From: an uncultured Bacteroidales bacterium
Lineage (GTDB): Bacteria > Bacteroidota > Bacteroidia > Bacteroidales > Paludibacteraceae
DNA length: 64,000 bases
NCBI GenBank assembly: GCA_902784585.1
Contig: CACZVM010000006.1
Span: 33,793 to 97,792, forward strand
Reading direction: 5' to 3'
Of this stretch, positions 52,243-61,605 are shown piece after piece. Numbering within the stretch: position 1 is the first letter of the stretch; every line of letters begins with the position of its first letter. A program made the translations under genes and the position numbers. The notes beneath the pieces were generated by a model. It searched no databases. It worked only from the letters and a program-made list of their open reading frames with translations, and was not told the origin of the DNA.

Positions 52243-53136
52243 TTACGACAAGTCGTAGCCGTAGTGGCGGAGGCGGTTGGTGTTGGAACGCCAGTCGCGG
52301 TCCACCTTGACGAACAATTGGAGAAAGACCTTTTTCTGGAAGAACTCCTCTATATCCTTGCGGGCTTGCGAACCGACGCGCTTGAGCGCCGTACCGGCCT
52401 TACCGATGATGATGCCCTTCTGGCTTTCACGCTCGCAATATATTACCGCGCTGATGCGGATGATGTCATCTTCTTCTATAAAAGACTCCACTTCCACCTC
52501 CACCGAGTACGGGATCTCCTTGTCGTAGTTCTGGAGTATCTTCTCGCGGATGATCTCGTTGACAAAGAAGCGTTCGGACTTGTCGGTCAGTTGGTCCTTG
52601 GGGAAGAACGCCGGTCCCTCGGGCAGCGCCTCGCGGATGGCATCGAAGAGTTGAGCCACGCCGAAACGCTCCTGCGCCGAGATAGGGAAGACGGTCGCCT
52701 CCGGCAGTTGGTTCTGCCAGAAGTGCACCAGGTTCTCCAGTGTCTCCTGGGTGGTCAGGTCGATCTTGTTGATGATAAGGAAGACCTTCGTACCCGCCGC
52801 AGCCATCCGCTTCACTTTCTCCAGGAAGTCGGCATTGCGTTCGGGGTTATCCTGCACCTCCGTCACATAGAGCAGCACATCGGCATCGACGAGTGCAGAG
52901 CGCGAGAACTCCAGCATCTTCTCCTGCAGGCGGTAGTTAGGCGCGAGCACACCGGGTGTGTCGGAATAGACCATCTGGAAGTCCTCGCCGTTGACGATGC
53001 CCAGGATACGATGGCGGGTCGTCTGTGCCTTCGACGTGATGATCGAGAGGCGCTCGCCCACCAGCGCATTCATGAGCGTCGACTTGCCCACATTGGGGTT
53101 ACCAACGATGTTCACGAACCCACTTCTATGTTCCAT
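52243..53136 (-). CDS. era: GTPase Era, 30S ribosome assembly
   Basis: 297 residues, standard length. Binds the 3' end of 16S rRNA during small-subunit maturation. G1 GNPNVGKS (residues 12-19), G3 DTPG, G4 NKID, and a C-terminal KH domain (YSVEVEVESFIEEDDIIRISAVIY, IGKAGTALKRVGSQARKDIE). First gene after a 185-nt gap from the M16 gene; no consensus promoter was found in that gap. Confidence 0.96.
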   Translation of the reverse strand: MEHRSGFVNIVGNPNVGKSTLMNALVGERLSIITSKAQTTRHRILGIVNGEDFQMVYSDTPGVLAPNYRLQEKMLEFSRSALVDADVLLYVTEVQDNPERNADFLEKVKRMAAAGTKVFLIINKIDLTTQETLENLVHFWQNQLPEATVFPISAQERFGVAQLFDAIREALPEGPAFFPKDQLTDKSERFFVNEIIREKILQNYDKEIPYSVEVEVESFIEEDDIIRISAVIYCERESQKGIIIGKAGTALKRVGSQARKDIEEFFQKKVFLQLFVKVDRDWRSNTNRLRHYGYDLS

Positions 53137-53321
53137 ACTGATTATTAAAAGAAAAAAACATACAAAACCCCTCCAATCCTGTATGCCCTGCGGGCCTTGT
53201 GCTTTAGTCTAATAAGACACGCTCACAAGCAAGCTTGCAGCGCGCCTTACTAGAATAAATCACACCTCAAAGAGGCTACAGTCTTTTCGGAAATAAACCT
53301 TAAAAACTTTCATTGGTCATC
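53137..53321. other. Intergenic region between M16 peptidase and era genes
   Basis: 185 nt. Contains small hairpins (GCCC-TGC-GGGC near 53190; palindrome GCAAGCTTGC near 53230; CCTC-AAA-GAGG near 53264). No consensus promoter or ORF I would support. Confidence 0.4.
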
Positions 53322-56237
53322 TTACATGACTGCGTCATAGAGTTCGTCAACCGAGTTGAACAACTTAGCCGGCGAGACGGTAGTGATCTTGCAACCCACT
53401 TTCTGCTCGATAGCTTTCTTGTCGATCTTCTTCGGGTCGCCCATCAGGATGATCGTCACCGGTTTGCCCTTGACATTATCCTCGTAGAACTTCTCGATGT
53501 CGGCAAAGGTGAGTGCATCGATAGCCGCAGCATTGACCTTAGCGGGATCATCTTTGTATCCCAGACGTTGCCAGTACTCGAAGGTGGCAGCCTTCTGACG
53601 CATCGACGGTTTAGCCGTCTGCTGTGCCTGCTTGAGCGCGGCCTTGAGGGCTACGAGCTGGGTGGAGTCCTTCGGCATGTCGTTGAGGATGTCCATATAT
53701 ACATTGATAGCATCAGCCACCTTGTCGCTCTGGGTACCTACGTAGCCGTAGAAATAGCACTCCTTGCCGGGCAGCGAAGGCGTAGCATCCACGCCATAGG
53801 CTGTATAGGCCATCGAGCGTTTCACGCGGATCTCGTTGAGTACGACACCCGTGAAGCCACCGGACATATACTGGTTGAACGCATCAGAAGCCACATCCGA
53901 AGCGATGTCATACGGACGACCGTTGATGTAGAAATACAGGTCAGCCTGCTGTACATTCGAGTTGGGCAGGAAGATGATGGTCGGTTTGATATAGGTCAGA
54001 CGATCCTGCACGAACGGCGACTTAGACGGTTGCATACCTTCGGTCAGTGGCAGATCGGCCACTACCTGCTCGGGCGTAAGCGTACCGCAGTAGAACACGT
54101 CGAGCGCATAGGTGCGGGCCGATGCCACGAGGCGTTGTACCTGCACACCGTCCATATTCCAGATGTCGGCGAACTTCACCTCATCCAGGTAGGACGATTT
54201 CTTGCCGTAGAGCGCATATTGCAGCAACGCGGATTTCTGTACGGCCGTACGTTTCTGACGAATCAGACGGTTTACGAAAGCCGAACCCTTGACGTTGAGG
54301 ATCTGCTTCTCCTCCAGGTACGGCATCAAGAGCTGACGGCTCACGCGGTTCATGATCTGCTTGAAGTTCTCATCCTCACCGGAGATCGTCACCGTGAAAT
54401 ACGAGTCGTTGCAGCCGTAGCTAACCGAAGCACCATACTCGGCCATCAACTGGTCGAAGTCCTTACCCTCAACAGCAGGGTTACCCATGATACCGGCGTT
54501 CTCCATGAGTGCAGCGGCATAAGGCAGCAGCGGCATCTCATGTGCACCTACGCCGTAGCGGAGGGTGAGGGAGAAGATATCGTTCTTGTTGTTAGCCGTA
54601 TAGTGGAGCTTCACGTTCTCGCCGAGCGAGCTAACCTGCACGTCGTTGAAGTCGTTGAAGGTCTGCTTGAGTTCACCCTTCGGCAGTTTCTGGAAAGCCT
54701 CGGCATACGCCGTCTTGGCATCTTTCACCGGATCAAGTGGTTTGATGTTCGGCTTCGGCAGCGTCTTGGCCTTCGGGGTCTTGGTATCCTCGTCGAACGA
54801 GATGGTCATAAACGGAGCGTCGAAGTATTTCTTCGCTACGCGCGCGATCTCCTCTTTGGTAAGCGCTTGGATCTTCTCGTTGGCAGTGAAGAGCTCTTCC
54901 TTGTCGATGCCATAGGTGAAGCATTCTACCAGTGCCTGCATCTTAGCCTCCGGCGACTCGTTGGTCATCTTCTCCGCCTGGGCATACATACGCTTTACGT
55001 TAGCGATGAGCGACTCGTCGATGTCACCGCGTTTGATCTTGTCCACCTCACGCATGACGATGGCCTTGGTAGCCTTATCCGACTCGTACATCTGCTGGTT
55101 GGCGTCATAGTAGGGTACTGCCTCGATGATGATGCGACCGGAGTTACGACGCGAGTCGTTGAACACGCCGGCAAATTGTACGTCACCCTTGGTGTTCACC
55201 TTGTCCAGCAGACCGGTGGTACCGTTGTAGAGCAGGTAGCATACGAACTCCAGTACATCCTCGTCGGGATCGCCCTCTTTCACACCCTGGTACACCCACG
55301 CCACTTGCGGGTTGTAACCCAGGTTGTAGTGCTTGGTGGGGTTGCCGGCAAACGACACCTCGGGATACGAAGGACGAGCGGGCAACTCACGTGCCTGCAG
55401 ACGGGAGAAGGTCTCCTGGATCATCGGCTTGGCGGTCTCGGTATCGAAGTCACCGACGATGATGAGCGCCATGTTGTTGGGCACATACCAGGTGTTGTAG
55501 AACTCAATCAATTTGCTCAGACGCGGGTTCTTGAGGTGCTCGGGCAGACCGATCACGTCACGCTCGTAGGGACTACCTTTGTAGATATCCTCCATCAGCT
55601 GTTTGCTTACCTGCGACGACGGCTCGTTGGCATACATGTTGTATTCCTCAAACACGTTCTCCAGCTCGGCCTGGAAGGTACGGAAGACCGGGTTGATAAG
55701 ACGATCGGAGAAGATGGTGAGCCAGCGATACATCTCAGCGGCAGGGAAGGAGTTATGGTAGGCCGTCAGGTCGTAGGACGTATAGGCATTCACACCTTCG
55801 GCACCAATCAGGTCGAGCATGTTGAAGAAGTCCTCGGTAGAAGATATCTTCGCCTCACGCATCGAGACCTCGTTGATCTGCGTAGCCAGCTGCTCGCGGA
55901 TCTTCGGATCTTTCTCATCGCTGTACTGATCATACAGGGCGATGATGGAGTCGTACAACGGTTTCTCTTTTTCCCAGTCCAGGGCACCGATACGCTGCGT
56001 TCCCTTGAAGAGCATGTGCTCCAGATAGTGAGCCAGACCGGTGTACTCGGCCGGTTCATCTACGGCGCCGGCACGTACCACTACATAACCGGTTACATCC
56101 GGTTGATCATGGTCCTCCCACAGCATAACTGTCAGACCGTTGTCGAGTTTGTACTCCGTCAATCCCTCGCGGGTAAAAGCGGAGCAGATGGCGATGCTGC
56201 ATGTGAGCAGCAGAGCGCTAAGTAAATACCTTTTCAT
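53322..56237 (-). CDS. M16-family (pitrilysin-like) zinc metalloprotease, two tandem units
   Basis: 971 residues with signal peptide (MKRYLLSALLLTCSIAICSA). Inverted zinc motif HYLEH gives His70, Glu73 and His74 in the first unit. The second half (from about 530) repeats the M16 fold without the metal motif, as in two-domain processing peptidases. Length and signal peptide fit the periplasmic 'insulinase' proteases of Bacteroidota, which degrade peptides. Upstream lies a 182-nt region with two sets of alternative hairpins after tdh. Confidence 0.92.
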   Translation of the reverse strand: MKRYLLSALLLTCSIAICSAFTREGLTEYKLDNGLTVMLWEDHDQPDVTGYVVVRAGAVDEPAEYTGLAHYLEHMLFKGTQRIGALDWEKEKPLYDSIIALYDQYSDEKDPKIREQLATQINEVSMREAKISSTEDFFNMLDLIGAEGVNAYTSYDLTAYHNSFPAAEMYRWLTIFSDRLINPVFRTFQAELENVFEEYNMYANEPSSQVSKQLMEDIYKGSPYERDVIGLPEHLKNPRLSKLIEFYNTWYVPNNMALIIVGDFDTETAKPMIQETFSRLQARELPARPSYPEVSFAGNPTKHYNLGYNPQVAWVYQGVKEGDPDEDVLEFVCYLLYNGTTGLLDKVNTKGDVQFAGVFNDSRRNSGRIIIEAVPYYDANQQMYESDKATKAIVMREVDKIKRGDIDESLIANVKRMYAQAEKMTNESPEAKMQALVECFTYGIDKEELFTANEKIQALTKEEIARVAKKYFDAPFMTISFDEDTKTPKAKTLPKPNIKPLDPVKDAKTAYAEAFQKLPKGELKQTFNDFNDVQVSSLGENVKLHYTANNKNDIFSLTLRYGVGAHEMPLLPYAAALMENAGIMGNPAVEGKDFDQLMAEYGASVSYGCNDSYFTVTISGEDENFKQIMNRVSRQLLMPYLEEKQILNVKGSAFVNRLIRQKRTAVQKSALLQYALYGKKSSYLDEVKFADIWNMDGVQVQRLVASARTYALDVFYCGTLTPEQVVADLPLTEGMQPSKSPFVQDRLTYIKPTIIFLPNSNVQQADLYFYINGRPYDIASDVASDAFNQYMSGGFTGVVLNEIRVKRSMAYTAYGVDATPSLPGKECYFYGYVGTQSDKVADAINVYMDILNDMPKDSTQLVALKAALKQAQQTAKPSMRQKAATFEYWQRLGYKDDPAKVNAAAIDALTFADIEKFYEDNVKGKPVTIILMGDPKKIDKKAIEQKVGCKITTVSPAKLFNSVDELYDAVM

Positions 56238-56277
56238 ACAATAAATATTTTTGGTTTATCAAAAAATTGCTTCAGGC

Positions 56278-56418
56278 GGTCGCGACTACCCTGTACGCCG
56301 CGACCCTATAGCCTATCGGCTGCGTGACCGCAAGGGTCGCGCCCTTCTATGTGCCGTACTCATCCTCCGAGTGGAAACTCGTCGGGTACGACACTCGGAG
56401 TGCCATCCGAGGCACTCC
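56278..56418. other. Structured intergenic region with two sets of competing hairpins
   Basis: GGTCGCG (56278-56284) and GGTCGCG (56335-56341) can each pair with CGCGACC (56299-56305). GGCACTCC (56411-56418) and CTCCGAGTG (56365-56373) compete for CACTCGGAGTGCC (56392-56404). The block follows the tdh stop on the minus strand and precedes the M16 gene. No T-tract follows either stem. A 68-codon plus-strand frame over it is judged a by-product of the base composition. Confidence 0.5.
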
Positions 56419-56419
56419 T

Positions 56420-57445
56420 TCACCATTCTAATAATACTTTACCACACTGGCCGCTGACCATTACGTCAAAGCCTTTCTGGAAGTCGCCGAACTTATATCG
56501 GTGGGTGATGACGGGTGAGAGATCCAGTCCGCCCACCAGCATCTGCTCCATCTGATACCAGGTTTCCCACATACGGCGGCCGGTGATACCTTTGATGGTC
56601 AGGGCGTTGAAGATGACATCCGACCAATTGACTTTGGTATCGGACGGCAGGATTCCCAGTTGGGCTATGTTAGCGCCCTTGTACATATGCGCAATCATGT
56701 CGTTGAAGGCCGCCGGTGCACCCGACATCTCCAGTCCTACGTCAAAACCGCGGATGCCGAGTTGGAACATCGCACCGGCGATAGTCTCGCCCTTCGAGCC
56801 GTCTACAGTCATCGTAGCACCCATCTTCTTCGCTATCTCCAGTCGGAGTGGATTGATGTCGGTAACGACGATATTCTTCGCTCCTGCAAAGCGACATATA
56901 CCTGCCGCCATCGTACCTATCAGTCCTGCACCCGTGATGAGCACATCTTCGCCCAGCAGCGGAAAAGCCAGAGCCGTGTGTGTGGCGTTGCCGAAGGGAT
57001 CCATGATGGCTGCGAAGTCGTCAGGGATATGCGGATGCACATGTACCACATTCGATTCCGGCACCGATACGAACTCTGCAAAACAGCCGTCACGTCCCAT
57101 GATGCCGAGCGAGATGGTGTTCTCGCAGACGTGTCCCATGCCACGGCGGCAGTTGCGGCAGTGTCCGCAGGTAATGTGTCCTTCTGCCGTCACACGATCG
57201 CCTATCTTGAAGTTGCGCACACCCGGACCGCAATCGGCCACAACGCCCACGAACTCATGTCCCATCGTGTAAGGCGGTTTGCAATGCGCTTGCGACCACT
57301 CGTCCCATTTATACATATGCAGGTCCGTGCCGCATATAGCGGCTTTGGTCACCTTGATGAGCACATCGTTCACTCCCATCTCAGGCATCGGCACGTCTTC
57401 CATCCAGATACCCGGTTTGGCATATCTTTTAACTAATGCTTTCAT
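56420..57445 (-). CDS. tdh: L-threonine 3-dehydrogenase
   Basis: 341 residues. Oxidises threonine to 2-amino-3-ketobutyrate with NAD. Catalytic zinc motif CGTDLH gives Cys38, Thr40 and His43; structural zinc Cys93, 96, 99 and 107 (CGHCRNCRRGMGHVC), both at the positions found in the E. coli enzyme. The Rossmann motif (GAGLIGTMAAGICRFAG) is present. Follows kbl on the same strand with a 60-nt gap; the pair converts threonine to glycine and acetyl-CoA. Confidence 0.96.
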   Translation of the reverse strand: MKALVKRYAKPGIWMEDVPMPEMGVNDVLIKVTKAAICGTDLHMYKWDEWSQAHCKPPYTMGHEFVGVVADCGPGVRNFKIGDRVTAEGHITCGHCRNCRRGMGHVCENTISLGIMGRDGCFAEFVSVPESNVVHVHPHIPDDFAAIMDPFGNATHTALAFPLLGEDVLITGAGLIGTMAAGICRFAGAKNIVVTDINPLRLEIAKKMGATMTVDGSKGETIAGAMFQLGIRGFDVGLEMSGAPAAFNDMIAHMYKGANIAQLGILPSDTKVNWSDVIFNALTIKGITGRRMWETWYQMEQMLVGGLDLSPVITHRYKFGDFQKGFDVMVSGQCGKVLLEW

Positions 57446-57505
57446 TTTTGGATCGTTTCACTAAAGGACATTTTTGTCTTTTGTCCTTACTCCTTATTCC
57501 TTATT
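57446..57505. repeat. Short tandem words between kbl and tdh
   Basis: Plus strand contains CTTTTGTC/CCTTACT/CCTTATTCCTTATTC units. Same class of junction words as elsewhere. Confidence 0.5.
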
Positions 57506-58696
57506 CTATTTCAGCACAGCAAGTTCCGTGCCAATCTTCGTAAAGGCAGCTATACACTTATCCAGTTGCTCGCGAGTGTGCGCAGCAGAAACCTGCACGC
57601 GGATACGTGCCTGACCTTTCGGCACCACCGGATAATAGAAGCCCGTAACGTATATGCCCTCCTGCTGCAGCGCAGCGGCGAACTCTTGGCTCAACCGTGC
57701 ATCGTAGAGCATCACGGCACAGATGGCCGACTGCGTCGGTTTGATATCAAAGCCTGCCGCCTTCATCTTCTCCACGAAGTACGCGGTGTTGGCGTGCAGA
57801 CGATCCTGCAGTTCGTTGCTGCGGGTGAGGATCTCAAAGGTCTTGATACCCGCTGCAGCTATCATCGGTGGGATGGAGTTAGAGAACAGATACGGACGAC
57901 TGCGTTGACGCAGCAGGTCAATTATCTCTTTCTTACCCGTCGTGAAACCGCCTACCGAACCACCGAACGCTTTGCCCAGCGTACCGGTGATGATCTCAAT
58001 CTTGCCGCGGAGGTTGTAGAGTTCGGTCACGCCGTGACCGGTCTCACCTACCACACCTGCCGAGTGCGACTCATCCACCATGACCAGTGCATTGTATTTC
58101 TTCGCTAGTTCGTAGATCTTGTCCAGCGGACATACATTACCGTCCATCGAGAACACACCGTCGGTAGCGATGATGCGGAAGCGCTGTGCCTGTGCCTCTT
58201 TCAGTTTCTCCTCCAAGTCGGCCATGTCGCCGTTGGCATAGCGGTAACGTACCGCCTTGCACAGACGCACGCCGTCGATGATGGAGGCATGGTTGAGCGC
58301 ATCGGAGATGATGGCGTCCTCTTCGGTCAGCAGCGGTTCGAACAGACCGCCGTTGGCATCAAAGCAGGCTGCATAGAGTATCGTGTCTTCTGTGCCGAAG
58401 AAATCCGAGATGACGCGTTCCAACTCTTTATGCGTGTCCTGCGTACCGCAGATGAATCGTACCGATGCCATGCCGTACCCACGCGCATCCATACGCGCCT
58501 TGGCTGCCTCGATCAGTTCTTTGTTATCCGCTAGGCCGAGATAGTTGTTGGCGCAGAAATTGATCACCTCCTGGCCGCCTTCTACGGCGATGCCTGACGA
58601 TTGCGGAGTGATGATCACCCGCTCGTTCTTATAGAGTCCTGCCTCGCGAATCTCCTGGAGCGTCGCCTGCAGATGTTTTTGAAAATCAGTGTACAT
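57506..58696 (-). CDS. kbl: 2-amino-3-ketobutyrate CoA ligase (glycine C-acetyltransferase)
   Basis: 396 residues from ATG 58696; upstream codons in frame to 58840 run back into gdhA and are not used. PLP enzyme of the alpha-oxoamine synthase family; cleaves 2-amino-3-ketobutyrate with CoA to glycine and acetyl-CoA. PLP lysine in GTLGKAFGG; substrate motifs NNYLGLA and DESHSAG. Works with tdh downstream. Confidence 0.96.
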   Translation of the reverse strand: MYTDFQKHLQATLQEIREAGLYKNERVIITPQSSGIAVEGGQEVINFCANNYLGLADNKELIEAAKARMDARGYGMASVRFICGTQDTHKELERVISDFFGTEDTILYAACFDANGGLFEPLLTEEDAIISDALNHASIIDGVRLCKAVRYRYANGDMADLEEKLKEAQAQRFRIIATDGVFSMDGNVCPLDKIYELAKKYNALVMVDESHSAGVVGETGHGVTELYNLRGKIEIITGTLGKAFGGSVGGFTTGKKEIIDLLRQRSRPYLFSNSIPPMIAAAGIKTFEILTRSNELQDRLHANTAYFVEKMKAAGFDIKPTQSAICAVMLYDARLSQEFAAALQQEGIYVTGFYYPVVPKGQARIRVQVSAAHTREQLDKCIAAFTKIGTELAVLK

Positions 58697-58728
58697 AAAT
58701 GACAAATGACAAATTCTAAATCCTTGAT

Positions 58729-60072
58729 TTAGATAATACCCTGCTCCAGCATAGCGGTTGCCACTTTCATGAAGCCTGCGATGTTCGCACCTTTGACATA
58801 GTCGATATGTCCGTCGGCCTGACGACCGAACTTGACGCATTGCTCGTGGATCGACTCCATGATATGGTGCAGACGTGCATCTACCTCCTCTGCTTTCCAG
58901 CTCAGGTGCTCGGCGTTCTGCGTCATCTCCAGACCCGAAGTAGCCACACCGCCGGCATTAACGGCCTTACCCGGTGCAAACAGCACTCCGTTGGATTGGA
59001 AGAAATGGATAGCGCCCGGCTGGCATCCCATGTTGCTTACCTCGCAGCAGCACCAGCATCCATTCTTCTTCAGCTCCTTCGCATCGTCTTCACTCAACTC
59101 ATTCTGGAAGGCGCACGGCAGGGCGATGTCGCACGGTACAGACCATGCCTTTTTGTCTGCAGTGAACTGGCAGTCCTTCGGGAACTTGTCAGCCATATCC
59201 TGCACCTTGTTGCGGTTCGATGCACGCATCACAAGCATATAATCAATCATCTCCTTTGTGATGCCATTCGGGATAGCCACTACGCCATCCGGACCGCTGA
59301 TAGCCACTACTTTCGCACCAAGTTCAACAGCCTTGGTAGCAGCACCCCATGCCACGTTTCCGAAGCCGGAAATAGCTACTGTCTTACCCTTGATATCCTT
59401 GCCTGCCTCATGCAGCAAGTGTTGCGTGAAATAGAGAGCACCGAAACCGGTAGCCTCAGGGCGCAAGATAGAACCGCCCCAAGTCATGCCTTTTCCGGTC
59501 AGCACGCCCGTATGATACTCGCGAGCGAGTTTCTGGTACATGCCGTTGAGAAAACCTATCTCGCGGCCGCCTACACCTACGTCACCGGCAGGAATATCCT
59601 GATCCGGACCGATGCAACGCCAGAGCTCCAGCATGAACGCCTGGCAGAAACGCATGATCTCTGCGTCGCTCTTGCCTACCGGGTCGAAATCCGAACCACC
59701 CTTAGCACCACCCATAGGCAGTGTGGTCAGCGCATTCTTGAAGGTCTGTTCAAAACCCAGGAACTTCAGCATCGACGGGGTTACAGCACGGTGGAAACGA
59801 AGACCGCCTTTGTACGGACCGATAGCACTGTTGAACTGCACACGGTAACCGAGGTTGGTCTGCACCTCACCCGCATCGTCAATCCACGTTACGCGGAAAG
59901 TGAAGATGCGGTCGGGCTCCACCATTCGCTCCACGATCTTGGCTTGTTCAAACTCGGGGTGCTGGTTGTACACCTCTTCGATCGACTCCAATACTTCCTG
60001 TACGGCCTGCAGATACTCTGCTTCGCCCGGGTGCTTCGCAGCAAGCTGCGACATGATAGTTTGTACTTTCAT
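58729..60072 (-). CDS. gdhA: NADP-type glutamate dehydrogenase
   Basis: 447 residues, hexameric bacterial type. Converts 2-oxoglutarate and ammonium to glutamate or the reverse. Substrate site PMGGAKGGSDFDP, Rossmann motif VAISGFGNVAWGAA, and a Cys-rich stretch (GCWCCCEVSNMGCQ) are visible. It is first in the minus-strand run gdhA-kbl-tdh with a strong promoter, so ammonia assimilation and threonine breakdown may share a transcript. Confidence 0.95.
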   Translation of the reverse strand: MKVQTIMSQLAAKHPGEAEYLQAVQEVLESIEEVYNQHPEFEQAKIVERMVEPDRIFTFRVTWIDDAGEVQTNLGYRVQFNSAIGPYKGGLRFHRAVTPSMLKFLGFEQTFKNALTTLPMGGAKGGSDFDPVGKSDAEIMRFCQAFMLELWRCIGPDQDIPAGDVGVGGREIGFLNGMYQKLAREYHTGVLTGKGMTWGGSILRPEATGFGALYFTQHLLHEAGKDIKGKTVAISGFGNVAWGAATKAVELGAKVVAISGPDGVVAIPNGITKEMIDYMLVMRASNRNKVQDMADKFPKDCQFTADKKAWSVPCDIALPCAFQNELSEDDAKELKKNGCWCCCEVSNMGCQPGAIHFFQSNGVLFAPGKAVNAGGVATSGLEMTQNAEHLSWKAEEVDARLHHIMESIHEQCVKFGRQADGHIDYVKGANIAGFMKVATAMLEQGII

Positions 60073-60126
60073 TGTGTTTGTGTGTTTTATAGGTATTTGT
60101 TAAATGCTATTCTTCAATTTTGCTCG

Positions 60127-60158
60127 CAAAATTACAACTTTTTTTTTACATACGCAAG
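60127..60158 (-). promoter_or_regulatory. Promoter of gdhA
   Basis: Minus strand: -33 CTTG (complement of 60155-60158), 20-nt spacer, -7 TAATTTTG (complement of 60127-60134). Extended form CTTGCGTATGTAAA. Confidence 0.8.
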
Positions 60159-60194
60159 CGCGCAAGAGAAAAAATGCAGAAAAAGAAGATTTTA

Positions 60195-60226
60195 TTTGCA
60201 CATATGATTTTTTTTTTATACTTTTG
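60195..60226 (+). promoter_or_regulatory. Promoter of tpiA
   Basis: -33 TTTG 60195-60198, 20-nt spacer, -7 TACTTTTG 60219-60226, then CAACCGC. Extended -33 TTTGCACATATG. Divergent from the gdhA promoter, 36 nt between the -33 boxes. Confidence 0.88.
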
Positions 60227-60277
60227 CAACCGCAAAAGTTGTGCAGAAGACAAACTAACAAAAACATATATTGATCT

Positions 60278-61027
60278 ATGAGAACAAAAATGGTGGCAGG
60301 TAACTGGAAGATGAACAAGAACCTGCAGGAAGGTGTAGCACTGGCTACCGAGTTGAAAGAGGCTGTTAAATCGCCTAAGTGCGCCGTTGTGATCGGCACA
60401 CCGTTTATCCATCTGGCAACCGTCAGCGAGTTGCTCAAGGGTAGCCCGATCAAGGTGGCAGCAGAGAATTGCGCCGATCACGAGAAGGGTGCGTACACCG
60501 GCGAGGTAAGCGCAGAGATGGTGAAGTCCACCGGCGCTGAATATGTCATCCTCGGTCACTCGGAGCGTCGTCAGTACTACGCTGAGAGCTATGAGATGCT
60601 GGCAGAGAAGACGCGTCTGGCTCTTCAGAACGGTCTGAAGGTCATCTTCTGCATCGGCGAGGTGAAAGAGGAGCGCGAGGCTGGCAAGCAGAACGAGGTA
60701 GTGAAAGCACAACTCGAGGGCTCAGTGTTCGGCCTCAATGCAGAGGAGTGGAAGAATATCGTGCTGGCTTACGAACCCGTATGGGCTATCGGTACCGGCC
60801 TAACCGCTACACCGGCTCAGGCACAAGAGATCCACGCATACATCCGCAGCCTTGTGGCTGACAAGTTCGGCAAAGAGGCAGCCGAGGATACCACTATCCT
60901 CTACGGTGGCAGCTGCAACGAGAAGAATGCGGCCGAACTCTTCGCATGCCCCGACATCGACGGCGGTCTGATCGGCGGTGCCGCGCTCGTGGCAGAGAAG
61001 TTCCTGGCTATCATCGCAGCACGATAA
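60278..61027 (+). CDS. tpiA: Triosephosphate isomerase
   Basis: 249 residues. Interconverts dihydroxyacetone phosphate and glyceraldehyde 3-phosphate. Asn9 and Lys11 (GNWKMN), electrophile His94 (GHSERR) and base Glu166 ([11 protein letters not shown]) are in place. First of the run tpiA-carbonic anhydrase-pyrH-frr-rsgA. Confidence 0.97.
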   Translation: MRTKMVAGNWKMNKNLQEGVALATELKEAVKSPKCAVVIGTPFIHLATVSELLKGSPIKVAAENCADHEKGAYTGEVSAEMVKSTGAEYVILGHSERRQYYAESYEMLAEKTRLALQNGLKVIFCIGEVKEEREAGKQNEVVKAQLEGSVFGLNAEEWKNIVLAYEPVWAIGTGLTATPAQAQEIHAYIRSLVADKFGKEAAEDTTILYGGSCNEKNAAELFACPDIDGGLIGGAALVAEKFLAIIAAR

Positions 61028-61056
61028 ATCATAATTCATAAATTATTTATGTATTT
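61028..61056. repeat. AATTCATAAATTATTTATG words between tpiA and the carbonic anhydrase gene
   Basis: AT-rich near-repeat (CATAATTCATAAATTATTTATGTATTTATG) filling the gap. Same junction class. Confidence 0.5.
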
Positions 61057-61587
61057 ATGGCTTTGGTAAAAGCGATAAATAGAAATGGCGAGATCCTCAC
61101 CCCGCACATTGCCGACGACGTCTTCATGGCAGAGAACGCCACGGTGGTCGGCGATGTGACGGTGGGCGAGGGAACGAGTCTATGGTTCAACAGCGTGCTC
61201 CGCGGCGATGTCAACACCATCATCATCGGCAAGCATTGTAATATCCAGGACGGCGCAGTGCTGCACACCCTCTACCAGAAATCGACCATCCGCCTTGGCG
61301 ACTATGTGTCTGTAGGGCACAACGTGACCATCCACGGCGCCGATGTGGACAACTACGCACTGATAGGCATGGGTGCTACCCTGCTCGACGATGCACACGT
61401 AGGCGAAGGAGCGATCGTGGCTGCCAACGCACTCGTGCTCAAGGGCACACAGATTGGTCCGCACGAGATATGGGGCGGAGTACCGGCTAAGTTCATCAAG
61501 AAGGCCGACCCTGCCCAGACCGCGGAGATCAACAGGAAAATAGCCAACAACTACGCCATGTACGCCTCCTGGTACAAGGAGAATTAA
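61057..61587 (+). CDS. Gamma-class carbonic anhydrase family protein (YrdA-like)
   Basis: 176 residues, left-handed beta-helix of hexapeptide repeats. Three His (70, 88, 93) sit at the metal-site positions in GAVLHTL, SVGHNVTIHGAD. Metal-dependent CO2/bicarbonate interconversion is the family role, but many YrdA-type members lack proven activity. Lies 29 nt after tpiA and 18 nt before pyrH. Confidence 0.88.
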   Translation: MALVKAINRNGEILTPHIADDVFMAENATVVGDVTVGEGTSLWFNSVLRGDVNTIIIGKHCNIQDGAVLHTLYQKSTIRLGDYVSVGHNVTIHGADVDNYALIGMGATLLDDAHVGEGAIVAANALVLKGTQIGPHEIWGGVPAKFIKKADPAQTAEINRKIANNYAMYASWYKEN

Positions 61588-61605
61588 AAATATAAATTAC
61601 GAATT
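61588..61605. repeat. AAATTACGAATT junction words before pyrH
   Basis: Short AT-rich words like those at 18093; fill the gap to pyrH. Confidence 0.45.

Noticed and set aside
53313-56225. 970-codon open frame on the plus strand over the M16 peptidase gene
   Set aside because: Mirror frame of a well-supported gene; it stays open because TTA, CTA and TCA codons are rare in the sense strand. The product has no motif.
56251-56457. 68-codon plus-strand frame over the hairpin region between tdh and M16
   Set aside because: Runs through perfect inverted repeats and into the tdh gene; Arg-rich composition is explained by the hairpins. Kept as a structural finding, not as a gene.
58807-60207. 466-codon frame antisense to gdhA
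   Set aside because: Shadow frame that also runs across the gdhA promoter.
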